DNA of 64,000 nt from Nocardioides kribbensis (GTDB lineage: Bacteria > Actinomycetota > Actinomycetes > Propionibacteriales > Nocardioidaceae): contig NZ_JADCLL010000001.1 of assembly GCF_015070375.1 (NCBI RefSeq), positions 64,501 to 128,500 of the forward strand, in the 5' to 3' direction. The position numbers were made by a program, and so were the translations under genes. Under the pieces are notes generated by a model that was given only the letters and a program-made list of their open reading frames with translations, was not told the DNA's origin and did not search any database. Positions 28,301 to 38,954 of this stretch are shown piece by piece. The first letter of the stretch is position 1. Each line of letters begins with the position of its first letter.

Positions 28301-28547
28301 CCTCCAGCTCGACGCGGGGCGCCACGCCCTCGGCGGCGTGGTCGGAGCGCAGCCGGCGCGCGGCGTTGCGGTCGCCGGGCACGTCGCCGTAGAGCGCGAA
28401 GCACACGGCGTCGAGCACGCTCGTCTTGCCGGCGCCGGTCGGGCCGGTCAGCAGGAAGAGGCCCGCGGCCGAGAGCTCGTCGAAGTCGACGGAGACGGTG
28501 TCGGCGAAGGGGCCGAAGGCGGTGACCTCGAGGTGGTGCAGCCGCAT
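25356..28547 (-). CDS. sbcC: SbcC-type exonuclease ATPase subunit
   Basis: Predicted 1063-aa SMC-like ATPase of the SbcCD (Rad50-Mre11) complex, which processes hairpins and blocked DNA ends. The N-terminal P-loop is LLTGPTGAGKTSVLDAV; long Ala/Arg/Glu-rich coiled coils flank a central zinc hook CCPVCGSAEHP. The C-terminal ABC signature and Walker B lie in ATLSGGETFVVSLALALGLAD and LFVDEGFGSLDADTLDDVM. A Pro/Asp/Ala-rich insertion near residues 235-262 comes from five 12-bp tandem repeats. Its ATG overlaps the sbcD stop (ATGA), so the subunits are coupled. Confidence 0.95.
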   Translation of the reverse strand: MRLHHLEVTAFGPFADTVSVDFDELSAAGLFLLTGPTGAGKTSVLDAVCFALYGDVPGDRNAARRLRSDHAAEGVAPRVELEATLSGRRFRISRSPQWERPKRRGTGMTTQQASVVIAERVGGQWTTLSTRLDETGQLVTGLVGMNVAQFTQVAMLPQGRFQAFLRARSEERHRLLQQLFRTGRFEDVERWLREHRTALRRDSESRREGVADLVSRVSEAADAALPGLAPGAADADATPDAPPDAAPDAPPDAPPGAAAGAVTGAGAARTVDTTVDTVPGLDLLAADGTLLAWGRDLRALATSSLAATTEAVAAAALDERETREALERARLAAERDRRRRAAESEHRRLVAEEPAQQRRRVRLAEARRAAVVAPLHRWAEESALAADAAERRAAAALGALSGGDRRGLSDGPSTGPSADDLAQREAAAVAAAARVTALVPREERLVAALRLEQRTGAALERLRADLARDAEEAAALPALLGAARERLDAARTAAALLGVVRADLDQTSARLEAALEATRLETSVAQAHEVWLEARETTGQAHEHLLSVREARIEAMAAELAGALAVGGCCPVCGSAEHPAKAVAAPGSADAAAEKEAQRALDDAKADEHVRESHLRDLRTRHALALERSGGETLEALETRVAALREQATTASAAAAEVESLQTEERRLEQRRGDLADRLQTAHAAVADHEATARAVTAEIAEIRSEIAAVLERVGRRDQGDGSDDDDGEPRDLGSLLASLRGEAERLREARTALEDLGRARVAAADARTRLAETAAEAGFADPGAALAAVLEEPEVQRLAEDVDAHDRALTRVEDELRDVGPRDGADTNPAAAQRAWEAAEAGLQSARAVAATWTTRCGRLTDLVRELERALEQWAPVRERLELATGLSTFVEGKAADNALQMRLSAYVLAYRLSQVVAAANERLARMSDARYALEHSGRRGAGETRGGLSLLVRDDWSGESRDPATLSGGETFVVSLALALGLADVITQETGGADLDTLFVDEGFGSLDADTLDDVMDVLDSLRDGGRVVGVVSHVGEMRDRITARLQVSKGRSGSTLAVSR
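27783..27842 (-). repeat. Five 12-bp tandem repeats inside sbcC
   Basis: Five consecutive units of (g/a)GGCGGGGCGTC (plus strand, one or two substitutions in three units) encode a DAPP/DATP-like peptide repeat within the first coiled-coil arm. The array is in frame, so length variation would not truncate the protein. Confidence 0.85.
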
Positions 28548-29818
28548 CAGAAGAGCCGCCCGTCGGCGGCGGCGGCGGAGGCGGCCAGCAGCATCTCCGG
28601 GTCGGGCCGGTGGTCGGACTCCTGGTCGGAGCCGTGGTCGCCGGGGCGCCGCACCGGATCGAGGTCGGGGTCGTCGCAGCAGGCGTCGACGGCGCGCCGC
28701 AGCAGCGCCCGCTCGGCCGGGGAGGCCTCCTCGCCCCTCATCGCGGTCATGAACTCCAGCGCGATGTCGTGGTCGCTGCGCCCCTGGGTGCGGCTGGACG
28801 GCACCGCTCCGACCGTGACGGGGGTGCTGTCGAAGCCCAGGACGAGGGTGTGGGGGAAGCGGCGCCGCAGCCGCTCCATGGCCTGCGCGGGCCGGCCCGC
28901 GTCGGTGAGGGTGACCTGCACCCAGGACTGCTCGTGCTCGGCGAGTCGCGGGTCGCCCAGCAGGGTCTCCAGCTCGCCCCGCAGTCGGGCGAGCGGGCGG
29001 GGGACCGGGGCGTCGACGAACTGCGCCGACAGCCTCGCCGTGCCCTCGCCGGGCGCCGCGGGTGCGCCGAGGTCGACCAGCCAGGACCCCTTGCGGTGGG
29101 TGGCCTCGGAGAAGGAGTACGCCAAGGGCGATCCGCTGTAGCGGACCGCGTCGGTGAGGGTGTGACGGCCGTGCAGGTGCCCGAGCGCGGTGTAGTCGAC
29201 CCCGTCGAAGACCGAGGTGGGCACCAGCGAGACGCCGCCGACGCTGATGTCGCGCTCGGAGTCGCTGGGCTCGGCGCCGGCGACGAAGGCGTGGGCGAGC
29301 ACGACCGAGCGGGTGCCGGGACGACCGGCCAGGTCGGCGCGCACGCGGCGCACGGCCTCGGTGAGGGCCGCCTGGTGGGAGCGGGAGGTCAGGCCCCACG
29401 GCTCGCGCACGGCGTCGGGGTCGAGGTAGGGGAGGCCGTGGACGGCCACCGGGCCGTGCTCGTCCTCCAGCACCACGGGGCGCCCGACGGTGGCGGGGTC
29501 GGTGCGCAGGTGCACGCCGGCGGCGTCGATGAGCCGCGCGCTGAAGCCGAGCCGCTGCGCGGAGTCGTGGTTGCCGCTGGTGACGACCACCCGGGCCCGC
29601 GACGCGGCCAGCCGGGAGAGCGCCTCGTCGGCGAGGCGGACAGCGTCGACCTGGGGCAGCGCACGGTCGTAGACGTCTCCGGCCAGCACCACGAGGTCGA
29701 CCCGCTCGGCCTCGACGACCTCCAGCAGGTGGTCGACGTAGGCCGCCTGGTGGGTCAGCATCCCCTCGCGGTGGAACGACCGGCCCAGGTGCCAGTCGGA
29801 GGTGTGCAGGATGCGCAT
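28547..29818 (-). CDS. sbcD: SbcD-type exonuclease nuclease subunit
   Basis: Predicted 423-aa Mre11-family nuclease, the partner of SbcC. The calcineurin-like phosphoesterase metal motifs are all present: MRILHTSDWHLGR (DxH), VVLAGDVYDRA (GDxxD), VVVTSGNHDSAQRL (GNHD), and later GLPYLDP and ALGHLHGRHTL (GHxH). A C-terminal capping domain of ~130 residues follows. TAGGTT ends 6 nt before the ATG at 29818, so the sbcDC transcript is probably leaderless. Confidence 0.95.
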   Translation of the reverse strand: MRILHTSDWHLGRSFHREGMLTHQAAYVDHLLEVVEAERVDLVVLAGDVYDRALPQVDAVRLADEALSRLAASRARVVVTSGNHDSAQRLGFSARLIDAAGVHLRTDPATVGRPVVLEDEHGPVAVHGLPYLDPDAVREPWGLTSRSHQAALTEAVRRVRADLAGRPGTRSVVLAHAFVAGAEPSDSERDISVGGVSLVPTSVFDGVDYTALGHLHGRHTLTDAVRYSGSPLAYSFSEATHRKGSWLVDLGAPAAPGEGTARLSAQFVDAPVPRPLARLRGELETLLGDPRLAEHEQSWVQVTLTDAGRPAQAMERLRRRFPHTLVLGFDSTPVTVGAVPSSRTQGRSDHDIALEFMTAMRGEEASPAERALLRRAVDACCDDPDLDPVRRPGDHGSDQESDHRPDPEMLLAASAAAADGRLF

Positions 29819-29862
29819 GGGAAGAACCTACGAGGGGCCGCCGACACTGCGGGGGACCCACG

Positions 29863-29899
29863 CCGCGCGGCCCCGGGACGGGGTCCCGGGGCCGCGCGG
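29863..29899 (-). terminator. Hairpin terminator downstream of the alcohol dehydrogenase gene
   Basis: Seventeen-bp perfect arms (CCGCGCGGCCCCGGGAC and complement) with a 3-nt GGG loop lie 36 bp past the dehydrogenase stop and upstream of the sbcD promoter. It separates the two transcription units. Confidence 0.8.
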
Positions 29900-29934
29900 T
29901 CGCCGCCACGGAGGCGGCGCGGGGAGGTCGCCCG

Positions 29935-30987
29935 TCAGCCCTTGAGGGCCGCCATGTCGATGACGAAGCGGTAGCGGACGTCGCTGCCCACGACGCGCTC
30001 GTAGGCCTCGTCGATCACGGCCGGCTCGGGGGCCAGCACCTCGACCTCGGCGCCGATGCCGTGCTCGGCGCAGAAGTCGAGCATCTCCTGGGTCTCGCGG
30101 ATGCCGCCGATCTTGGAGCCGGCCAGGCTGCGGCGCATGCCGGCCAGCGAGAAGGCGTGGTAGGTGTCGGCGTCGGCGGGGATGCCGACGTTGACCATCG
30201 CGCCGTCGAGGCGCAGCAGCGAGAGGTACTTGTCGACCGGCAGCGTCGCGGCCACGGTGTTGACGATCAGGTCGAAGGTGCCGGCGAGGGACTCGAAGGT
30301 CTCGGGGTCGGAGGTCGCGGCGTAGTGGTCGGCGCCGAGACGGCGGCCGTCCTCCTCCTTCTTCAGCGACTGGCTGAGCACGGTGACCTCGGCGCCCATG
30401 GCCGCGGCGATCTTCACACCGAGGTGGCCCAGGCCGCCCATGCCGACGATGGCGACCTTCTTGCCCGGCCCGGCGCCCCAGTGGTGCAGGGGGGAGTAGG
30501 TGGTGATGCCGGCGCACAGCAGGGGAGCGGCCACGTCGAGCTCGATGCCCTCGGGGATGCCGAGGGTGTAGTCCTCGTGGACCACGATCTGCTTGCTGTA
30601 GCCGCCGTAGGTCTCGACGCCGTCGTAGTCCTTGCCGTTGTAGGTCGGCACCTCGCCCTTGAGGCAGTACTGCTCCTCACCGGCGCGGCAGTTCTCGCAC
30701 TCGCGGCAGGAGTCGACGAAGCAGCCGACGCCGACGCGGTCGCCCACGGCGTACTTGGTGACGCCCGGGCCGACCTCGGCCACGGTGCCGGCGATCTCGT
30801 GGCCCGGGACCATCGGGAAGATGCCCTCGGCCCACTCGTTGCGGGCCTGGTGGATGTCGGAGTGGCAGATGCCGCTGTAGGCGATGTCGATCAGCACGTC
30901 GTGCTCACCGACGGCGCGGCGCTCCACGGTGCTGGTCTCGAACGCAGCGCTCGGGGTCGGCACGGACAGGGTGGCGGTGGTGCTCAT
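29935..30987 (-). CDS. Zinc-dependent NAD(P) alcohol dehydrogenase (CAD/YahK type)
   Basis: Predicted 350-aa medium-chain dehydrogenase. Catalytic zinc site: [12 protein letters not shown] and GHEIAGTV; structural zinc: four Cys in [17 protein letters not shown]; Rossmann motif [18 protein letters not shown]. The segment [22 protein letters not shown] is typical of the cinnamyl-alcohol/YahK subgroup, which usually prefers NADP(H) and reduces aldehydes. Physiological substrate unknown. It is monocistronic, ended by the hairpin at 29863-29899, and divergent in character from the partial alcohol dehydrogenase at the left edge. Confidence 0.92.
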   Translation of the reverse strand: MSTTATLSVPTPSAAFETSTVERRAVGEHDVLIDIAYSGICHSDIHQARNEWAEGIFPMVPGHEIAGTVAEVGPGVTKYAVGDRVGVGCFVDSCRECENCRAGEEQYCLKGEVPTYNGKDYDGVETYGGYSKQIVVHEDYTLGIPEGIELDVAAPLLCAGITTYSPLHHWGAGPGKKVAIVGMGGLGHLGVKIAAAMGAEVTVLSQSLKKEEDGRRLGADHYAATSDPETFESLAGTFDLIVNTVAATLPVDKYLSLLRLDGAMVNVGIPADADTYHAFSLAGMRRSLAGSKIGGIRETQEMLDFCAEHGIGAEVEVLAPEPAVIDEAYERVVGSDVRYRFVIDMAALKG

Positions 30988-31128
30988 GGGGTCGTGCTCC
31001 TCTGGTGTCGCGGATGAGGGACGACTCCACGCTAGGCAGGCGCGGGCCGAGATCCGCCCACCCCCTTGGGTCAGACACCGTCGGAGCGGGCAACGTCACA
31101 ATGCGCCGAGGGCCGCCGGTGACCGCGC

Positions 31129-32000
31129 TCAGACGTAGCGCACGGTACGCCGCGGCGAGGTGAAGCCCCACAGCTCCAGGCCGCTCTGCGCGGCCAGCTG
31201 CGCCGACAGGCTGGTCGGGGCACCGACCGAGACCAGGGAGCCGAAGCCGGCGGTGACCGCCTTCTGCACCAGCTCGAAGCCGGCACGTCCGCTCACCACC
31301 AGGCAGGCGCCACCGGGTCGCTCCCCGGCCATCGCCCGGGCGCCGCTGACCTTGTCGACGGCGTTGTGGCGACCGACGTCCTCGCGCACCAGGACCGCCT
31401 CACCGTCGGCGGTGAAGAGCCCGGCGGCGTGGATGCCGCCGGTGCGGGCGAAGACCGGCTGCCGCTCGCGCAGCAGGTCGGGCAGACGGCGCACGACGTC
31501 GGCGGTCGGCGTGGCGCCCTCCCAGCGTGCGCCGCGCGCGATGTCCAGCACCGCCGAGACGCTGTCGGCGCCGCAGACGCCGCAGGCCGAGGACCCGGCC
31601 GAGAGGGCGTCGTGGCGGTGGCCCGGCGGCCGGGCCGGGGGCTCGGCCAGGGTGAGGGTCACGACGTTGAACTCCTGCTCCGGCGCGAGGTCGACGTCGG
31701 TGCAGTAGGCGATGCCCGCGATGCCGGCGGGCCCGGGCAGTCCCTCGTGCACGGCCCACCCCGCCGCGAGCTCGAAGTCGTGACCGGGGGTCCGCATCGT
31801 CACCCAGGCCCGGTGGGCCTCGGCGCCGGGCCAGGCGAGCCGGATCTCGAGCGGCTCCTCGGTGACCAGCCGGTCCTCGTGGCGGCGGACCTCGTCGGGC
31901 GCGTCGCCGTCAGGGCCGGCTCGGTGCTCCTCGACCCGCGTGCGGACGGTGGGCCCGGGACGCCGGGCGCGGGCACCGGGAAGGCCGCGCGCTGCGCCGC

Positions 32001-32004
<4 letters not shown>
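31129..32004 (-). CDS. fdhD: Formate dehydrogenase accessory sulfurtransferase FdhD
   Basis: Predicted 291-aa protein that delivers sulfur from a cysteine desulfurase to the molybdenum cofactor of formate dehydrogenase. The essential CxxC is in SSACGVCGADS; other marks are TMRTPGHDFELAAGW, FNVVTLTL, TGGIHAAGLF, VREDVGRHNAVDKVSG and VSGRAGFELVQKA. The ~30-residue Arg-rich N-terminus is longer than in E. coli FdhD. The ATG overlaps the pepN stop (ATGA), so it is translationally coupled to an aminopeptidase, an odd pairing. No formate dehydrogenase gene is in the window. Confidence 0.93.
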
Positions 32005-34538
<2,534 letters not shown>

Positions 34539-34690
34539 TCCCTCACCCTAGGACGTGCCTCCCACGGTCACGATCGGGCCACGGTCACCAACCTGCCCGG
34601 CCCGGCGTGCAACCAAAAGGGTGAGAAGCACGTCACCCTTCACGAGGGACGCAGACCGCGCCCTCGCCACACAGGAGGAATGAGGACGCG

Positions 34691-36433
34691 ATGACGCGAC
34701 CCAGCACCACGCGCCGGGGCCGGGCCCTGGTCGCCAGCACCGCCGCAGCCGGACTGTTTCTCGGGGCCGCAGCCGTCGCCTCTGGGCCGGCACAGTCCGC
34801 CGAGCCCGCCGAGGACTGCATCCCCACCTACCCCCAGGAGCAGATCACCGCGGACGCCGCGGTGACCGGCCTGACCGTCTCCGAGGGCACCACGCCCGAG
34901 GCCTTCGAGGGCTCGATCATCGGCGTGCTCGACGACGGGATCGCCCCCGGCGTCGACATGATCATGGCCGACCTCACCTCGCCGGCCATCGACGCGGCCG
35001 GCGGCATCTGGTCGGGCATGTCCGGTTCGCCGGTCTACATCGACGGCCAGCTGGTCGGCGCCGTCGCCTACGGCCTGTCGTGGGGGTCCTCGCCGATCGC
35101 GGGCATCACCCCCTTCGCCGAGATGGACGACTACCTCACCTCCGGCACCCGCCGCGTCGACGTCGACGCCCGGACGGCCCGCCAGATCGCCGCGAGCTCC
35201 GACGTCACCGCGAACCAGGCCGAGCAGGGCTTCCGCCAGCTCCGCATGCCGGTCGGCATCAGCGGGATGACGCAGAAGCGCATCGACATGGTGCGCGAGA
35301 GCGACAAGAAGTACTTCTCCGAGCAGACCTACGCGGTCGGCGCCGTGGGTCGCGCGGCCGCGGCCGACGCCACCGAGGAGACCATCGTCGCCGGCGGCAA
35401 CCTCGCCACCACGCTGTCCTACGGCGACGTGACCGCGGGCGCCGTCGGCACCGCCACCTCGGTCTGCGGCGGAGAGGTGGTCGGCTTCGGCCACCCGTTC
35501 GCCTTCTTCGGCGAGACCACGCTGGGTCTCAACCCGGCCGACGCGATCTACGTCCAGCCCGACAGCCTGGGCGCGCCCTTCAAGGTCGCCAACATCGCCC
35601 CCGCCGTCGGCACCATCACCGACGACCGCACCACCGGGATCACCGGCACCTTCGCCACGCTGCCCGACACCACCACGGTGGCCTCGACGGTCAGCTTCGA
35701 CGGCCGCGAGCGCACCGGCAGCAGCGACGCCTACGTCAAGCGCTTCCTCGCCGACACGGTCTTCGGCCAGCTGCTGGTCAACCACGACCGCGTGCTCGAC
35801 TCCTACATCCCCGGCACCGAGGCGCAGAGCTGGACCATCACCGGCACCGACGAACTGGGTGCGCCCTTCGAGATCTCCTCGGCCGACACCTACGTCTCGG
35901 ACTACGACATCTCCTTCGAGTCGGTCTTCGAGCTGGCGGACCTCGCCTACGCCCTGAGCCGCATCGACGGCGTCCAGGTCGACGACATCACCGTCGACAG
36001 CGACGTCGACACCTCCACCGACACCCTCAAGGTGACCGGTCTGCAGCAGCGCAAGGGCGGCGAGTGGACGACGATCGGGCGCCGCACCAACCTGGTGGCC
36101 AAGGCCGGGAGCACCCTCGACCTGCGCGCCGTGCTCACCGCGGTCGACGACACCGTCACCTACGCGCCGGTCTCGGTGAAGATCCCGTCGCGTGCCAAGC
36201 GCTCGGCCTTCCTCGTCGTCCAGGGCGGTGCCTCGGACTACACCAACAACTACCGCATCAAGTCGGTGGCCCAGGCCGTCAAGGCCTACGCCGACCCGGT
36301 CCGCAACGACGAGGTCTCCGCGGAGCTCTACGCCAACGGCAAGGGCCTGCGACGCTCCTTCGTCACCCAGAGCGGTCCCTACGACGAGGTCGTCCGCGGC
36401 CAGCGCTACGTCGACATCCGCGTGCGTCGCTGA
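34691..36433 (+). CDS. Secreted SpoIVB-type (S55) peptidase-domain protein
   Basis: Predicted 580-aa exported protein. The signal peptide (RRGRALVASTAAAGLFLGAAAVASGPAQS) is cleaved near residue 36. The N-terminal half is an S55 SpoIVB peptidase domain: IIGVLDDGIAPGVDMIMADL, the nucleophile Ser in IWSGMSGSPVY, VGAVAYGLSWGSSPIAGITP and VVGFGHPFAF. SpoIVB itself is a signalling protease in endospore formers; actinobacterial secreted versions have unknown targets. The C-terminal ~200 residues are beta-rich, perhaps binding or scaffold domains. ACAGGAGGAATGAGGACGCG lies before the ATG. A hairpin follows it. Confidence 0.85.
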   Translation: MTRPSTTRRGRALVASTAAAGLFLGAAAVASGPAQSAEPAEDCIPTYPQEQITADAAVTGLTVSEGTTPEAFEGSIIGVLDDGIAPGVDMIMADLTSPAIDAAGGIWSGMSGSPVYIDGQLVGAVAYGLSWGSSPIAGITPFAEMDDYLTSGTRRVDVDARTARQIAASSDVTANQAEQGFRQLRMPVGISGMTQKRIDMVRESDKKYFSEQTYAVGAVGRAAAADATEETIVAGGNLATTLSYGDVTAGAVGTATSVCGGEVVGFGHPFAFFGETTLGLNPADAIYVQPDSLGAPFKVANIAPAVGTITDDRTTGITGTFATLPDTTTVASTVSFDGRERTGSSDAYVKRFLADTVFGQLLVNHDRVLDSYIPGTEAQSWTITGTDELGAPFEISSADTYVSDYDISFESVFELADLAYALSRIDGVQVDDITVDSDVDTSTDTLKVTGLQQRKGGEWTTIGRRTNLVAKAGSTLDLRAVLTAVDDTVTYAPVSVKIPSRAKRSAFLVVQGGASDYTNNYRIKSVAQAVKAYADPVRNDEVSAELYANGKGLRRSFVTQSGPYDEVVRGQRYVDIRVRR

Positions 36434-36503
36434 CGCGACCGCACCACCCTCACAGCACCACCCTCACAGCACCACCCTCGCAGCACAGCGCGACCCGCAC
36501 AGA

Positions 36504-36543
36504 CGACGGCGGGCCCGGACCACCTGGTCCGGGCCCGCCGTCG
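36504..36543. terminator. Bidirectional hairpin terminator
   Basis: Nineteen-bp perfect arms (CGACGGCGGGCCCGGACCA and complement) with a 2-nt loop lie between the convergent S55-protein and oxidoreductase genes. Confidence 0.85.
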
Positions 36544-36560
36544 GCGTGTGGGGGGCTCGC

Positions 36561-37559
36561 TCAGAGCCGCACGAGCATCTTGCCGGTGTTGGCGCCGCTC
36601 AGCACGCCGAGGAACGCCTCGACGGCGTGGTCGAGCCCGTCGGCGAAGGTCTCCCGGTGCTTCAGCGAGCCGTCGGCCACCCAGGCGCCGGCCTTCTCGT
36701 AGAACGCCGAGGCCAGGTCGTAGTGGTCGGTCACGATGAAGCCCTGCAGCCGCAGCCGCTTCTGCACCACCATCATCATGTTGCGGGGGCCCGCCGCCTG
36801 GCTCGGGTCGTTGTAGCCCGCGATCATGCCGCAGACGGCCACCCGGCCGAAGTCGTTGAGGTGCGTGATGGCGGCCTCGAGGTGCTCCCCGCCGACGTTG
36901 TCGAAGTAGACGTCGACCGGGCCGTGCTCGCCCAGCCGGTCGCTCACCCGGCCGTCGTGGTAGTCGAAGGCGGCGTCGAAGCCGAGGTCGTCGGTCAGCC
37001 ACGAGACCTTGTCGGCCGAGCCGGCGGAGCCGATGACCTTGCCGGCGCCCAGCAGACGCGCCATCTGGCCCACGGAGGAGCCGACGGCGCCGGCCGCACC
37101 GGACACGAAGACGGTCTCGCCCTGCTTCATCTCGGCGATGCGGGTGAGGCCGACGTAGGCGGTCAGCCCCGTGCTGCCGAGCACGCCGAGGTAGGTCGAG
37201 GCGGGCAGCGTGGAGACGTCGAGCCTGCGCACGGCCTTGCCCGACACCACGGCGTGCTCGCGCCAGCCCAGCCCGTGCAGCACGGTGTCGCCGACCTCGA
37301 TGCCCTCGGCGCGCGACTCCAGGACCTCACCGACCGCGGCCCCCTCGAGGGGGGCGTCGAGGGCGAAGGGGGGCACGTAGGACTTCGCGTCGTTCATGCG
37401 TCCGCGCATGTAGGGGTCGACCGACATGACGTCGGTGCGCACGAGCACCTCGCCCTCGCCGAGGTCGGGGAGCGTCGTGGTGACGAGGCGGAAGTCGTCG
37501 GGCACGGGCGCGCCGGAGGGTCGTCGGGCCAGGTGGATCTCGCGGGTCTCGGTGGTCAT
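36561..37559 (-). CDS. Zinc-independent MDR oxidoreductase (CurA/leukotriene B4 dehydrogenase type)
   Basis: Predicted 332-aa NADP-dependent double-bond reductase-like enzyme. Marks: VRTDVMSVDPYMRGRMNDAKSY near the N-terminus, VFVSGAAGAVGSSVGQMARLLG (AxxGxxG dinucleotide motif), VGGEHLEAAITHLNDFGRVAVCGMI and RLRLQGFIVTDHYD. No zinc-binding cysteines are present. Relatives reduce alkenal/one or enone double bonds such as in curcumin and 15-oxo-prostaglandins; a detoxification role is likely. It stands alone between two hairpins. Confidence 0.9.
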   Translation of the reverse strand: MTTETREIHLARRPSGAPVPDDFRLVTTTLPDLGEGEVLVRTDVMSVDPYMRGRMNDAKSYVPPFALDAPLEGAAVGEVLESRAEGIEVGDTVLHGLGWREHAVVSGKAVRRLDVSTLPASTYLGVLGSTGLTAYVGLTRIAEMKQGETVFVSGAAGAVGSSVGQMARLLGAGKVIGSAGSADKVSWLTDDLGFDAAFDYHDGRVSDRLGEHGPVDVYFDNVGGEHLEAAITHLNDFGRVAVCGMIAGYNDPSQAAGPRNMMMVVQKRLRLQGFIVTDHYDLASAFYEKAGAWVADGSLKHRETFADGLDHAVEAFLGVLSGANTGKMLVRL

Positions 37560-37660
37560 GTCCTCGATGGTGCCACCGGCTCCCGAGGGGCCACGGAGGT
37601 GGTGCTGACAGGGGGTCGACGGGTGCGCGACATCACAGCCTCGAGGATGAGGTGCGGTGT

Positions 37661-37695
37661 GTAGCAGTCGCTACGATGTAAGAGTCGAAAACGAC
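37661..37695. promoter_or_regulatory. Two adjacent small dyads upstream of a microprotein gene
   Basis: GTAGC-AGTC-GCTAC (37661-37674) and GTCG-AAAA-CGAC (37684-37695) lie in a locally AT-richer stretch. TACGAT (37672-37677), overlapping the first dyad, could be a -10. An operator role is a guess. Confidence 0.35.
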
Positions 37696-37761
37696 GATGA
37701 CCAATGACAGGTGTGCGGGTACCCGTACGCCGGACGCCGGCCCCGAGACGGGGCGAAAGGG

Positions 37762-37917
37762 ATGAGAGACACCATGAACTCGCAGCTGTACGTCGCCTAC
37801 GGGATCTCCTCGACGAGGTTCCGCCCCGAGCGTGAGGCGACCGAGCGGCGGAACCTGGGTCTCCTGCTGGCGCACCGCCGACGCGTGCGCCTGGGCCTCG
37901 AGCCCGCCGAGGACTGA
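37762..37917 (+). CDS. Small hypothetical protein (51 aa)
   Basis: Short frame reading MRDTMNSQLYVAYGISSTRF, then REATERRNLGLLLAHRR and a GLEPAED end. Charged, no membrane segment; the ERRNLGLLLAHRRRVRLG part could form one amphipathic helix. The ATG at 37774 (Met5), preceded by GGGATGAGAGA, is an equally good start and would give 47 aa. It has its own upstream region with dyads and is followed by a strong hairpin, so it looks like a real small transcription unit. I do not recognise a function. Confidence 0.6.
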   Translation: MRDTMNSQLYVAYGISSTRFRPEREATERRNLGLLLAHRRRVRLGLEPAED

Positions 37918-37955
37918 GCCCGGGCCGCCGGAGGGACTCCGGCGCCCCGGACGGT

Positions 37956-37996
37956 CGACGGGCCCCCGACACCACTCCGGTGTCGGGGGCCCGTCG
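37956..37996. terminator. Hairpin terminator between convergent genes
   Basis: Eighteen-bp perfect arms (CGACGGGCCCCCGACACC and complement) with a 5-nt ACTCC loop, 38 bp past the small gene and 39 bp past the HesB-like gene stop on the other strand. Confidence 0.85.
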
Positions 37997-38035
37997 TACG
38001 TCGTGGCCCGGCCCGCCTGGGGCCGGGGCCGGGTC

Positions 38036-38320
38036 CTACGGCTGCACGGCCAGGGCGAACTCGACCTTGCCGTCGGGGTGCACGGCGGCGTCGAGGATCT
38101 TGTCGTCGAGCAGCAGCGCGGCGGTCTGGTCGAGGTAGACGGTGGCTCCGTCCTGCTCGACGGTGACGTCGCCCGGCTCGGGCGCCGCGGCGGTCGACAC
38201 CAGCAGCGCCGGCTCCACCTCGCTCTCGGAGACGATGCGGAGGCCGGCTGCGCCGGGCTGGCCCGGCTGGGCCGCGAGGTCGGTGACGATGGACTGGGCG
38301 TTCTCGGTCAGGAAGAGCAC
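38036..38320 (-). CDS. HesB/IscA-like Fe-S biogenesis-type protein
   Basis: Predicted 94-aa protein starting GTG-encoded MLFLTENAQSIVTDL, then GLRIVSESEVEPALLVSTA and GATVYLDQTAALLLDDKILD. This matches the HesB-like A-type carrier fold in length and order. However, the three Cys ligands of true IscA proteins are absent, so it probably does not carry clusters in the usual way; actinobacterial members of this subgroup share that feature and are of unknown function. GGAAGG lies 7 nt before the GTG. It has a terminator on its 3' side. Confidence 0.8.
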   Translation of the reverse strand: MLFLTENAQSIVTDLAAQPGQPGAAGLRIVSESEVEPALLVSTAAAPEPGDVTVEQDGATVYLDQTAALLLDDKILDAAVHPDGKVEFALAVQP

Positions 38321-38425
38321 GTGCTCGCCTTCCGATGGGGTGCGGGGGGACCACTCGAACGTCTCTCGGCTGGGCGCTGAGGTCAAACCGGACGACCTCC
38401 CGGGCGTGTCTGGGAGGCTGCTGGC

Positions 38426-38920
38426 ATGGACGAGACCACGCAGCAGCCCCCGGCCCCGACCCCCGACCACGTGCGCGAGCCGGGCCGAGACCCCGCGACC
38501 CGGCGGGCGGTCGACCTCGAGCGCATAGGGGAGCGCCGCTACAAGGCCACCAACGGCCGCGGTGGCGTGCTGCCGGTCGGGTCGGGCGACGACCCCGACT
38601 TCACCCCGGTCGAGCTGCTGCTCGCCGCCCTCGTCGGCTGCGGGGCGGTCGACCTCGACCACGTCACCGGCAAGCGGTCGCCCTTCGCGTCCTTCGCGGC
38701 GCGGGCCGAGGGGCACAAGGTGCGCGACGAGCAGGGCAACCACCTGGTGGACCTGCGGGTCACCTTCGACGTGACCTTCCCCGAGGGCCCCGAGGGCGAC
38801 CGGGCGCGCGAGGTCGTGCCCCGCACCCTGCAGATGGTGCAGGAGCGCCTGTGCACGGTGGGGCGCACGGTCACCCTGGGCGAGCCGGTCACCTACGCCG
38901 CGGGCGACCTGGGCCACTGA
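38426..38920 (+). CDS. OsmC-family protein
   Basis: Predicted 164-aa protein with an OsmC fold: RRYKATNGRGGVLPVG, FTPVELLLAALVGCGAVDLDHVT (first redox Cys) and ERLCTVGRTVTLGEPV (second Cys). OsmC/Ohr proteins reduce organic hydroperoxides with the Cys pair. The spacing and sequence fit the OsmC/YhfA branch more than Ohr. Monocistronic, 105 bp from the divergent HesB-like gene. Confidence 0.87.
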   Translation: MDETTQQPPAPTPDHVREPGRDPATRRAVDLERIGERRYKATNGRGGVLPVGSGDDPDFTPVELLLAALVGCGAVDLDHVTGKRSPFASFAARAEGHKVRDEQGNHLVDLRVTFDVTFPEGPEGDRAREVVPRTLQMVQERLCTVGRTVTLGEPVTYAAGDLGH

Positions 38921-38954
38921 GCCCCCGGCGCCCGGGGGTGGGGCCGCGGGCCGG

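Noticed and set aside
25440..29141. A 1233-codon plus-strand frame opposite sbcC and sbcD
   Set aside because: Same effect: Gly/Arg/Val-rich translation without domains, while the minus-strand genes carry complete motifs.
29863..29899. Long GC-rich hairpins as structured RNA genes
   Set aside because: They sit just past stop codons and have simple perfect stems, which fits terminators; none folds like a tRNA or a known RNA family.
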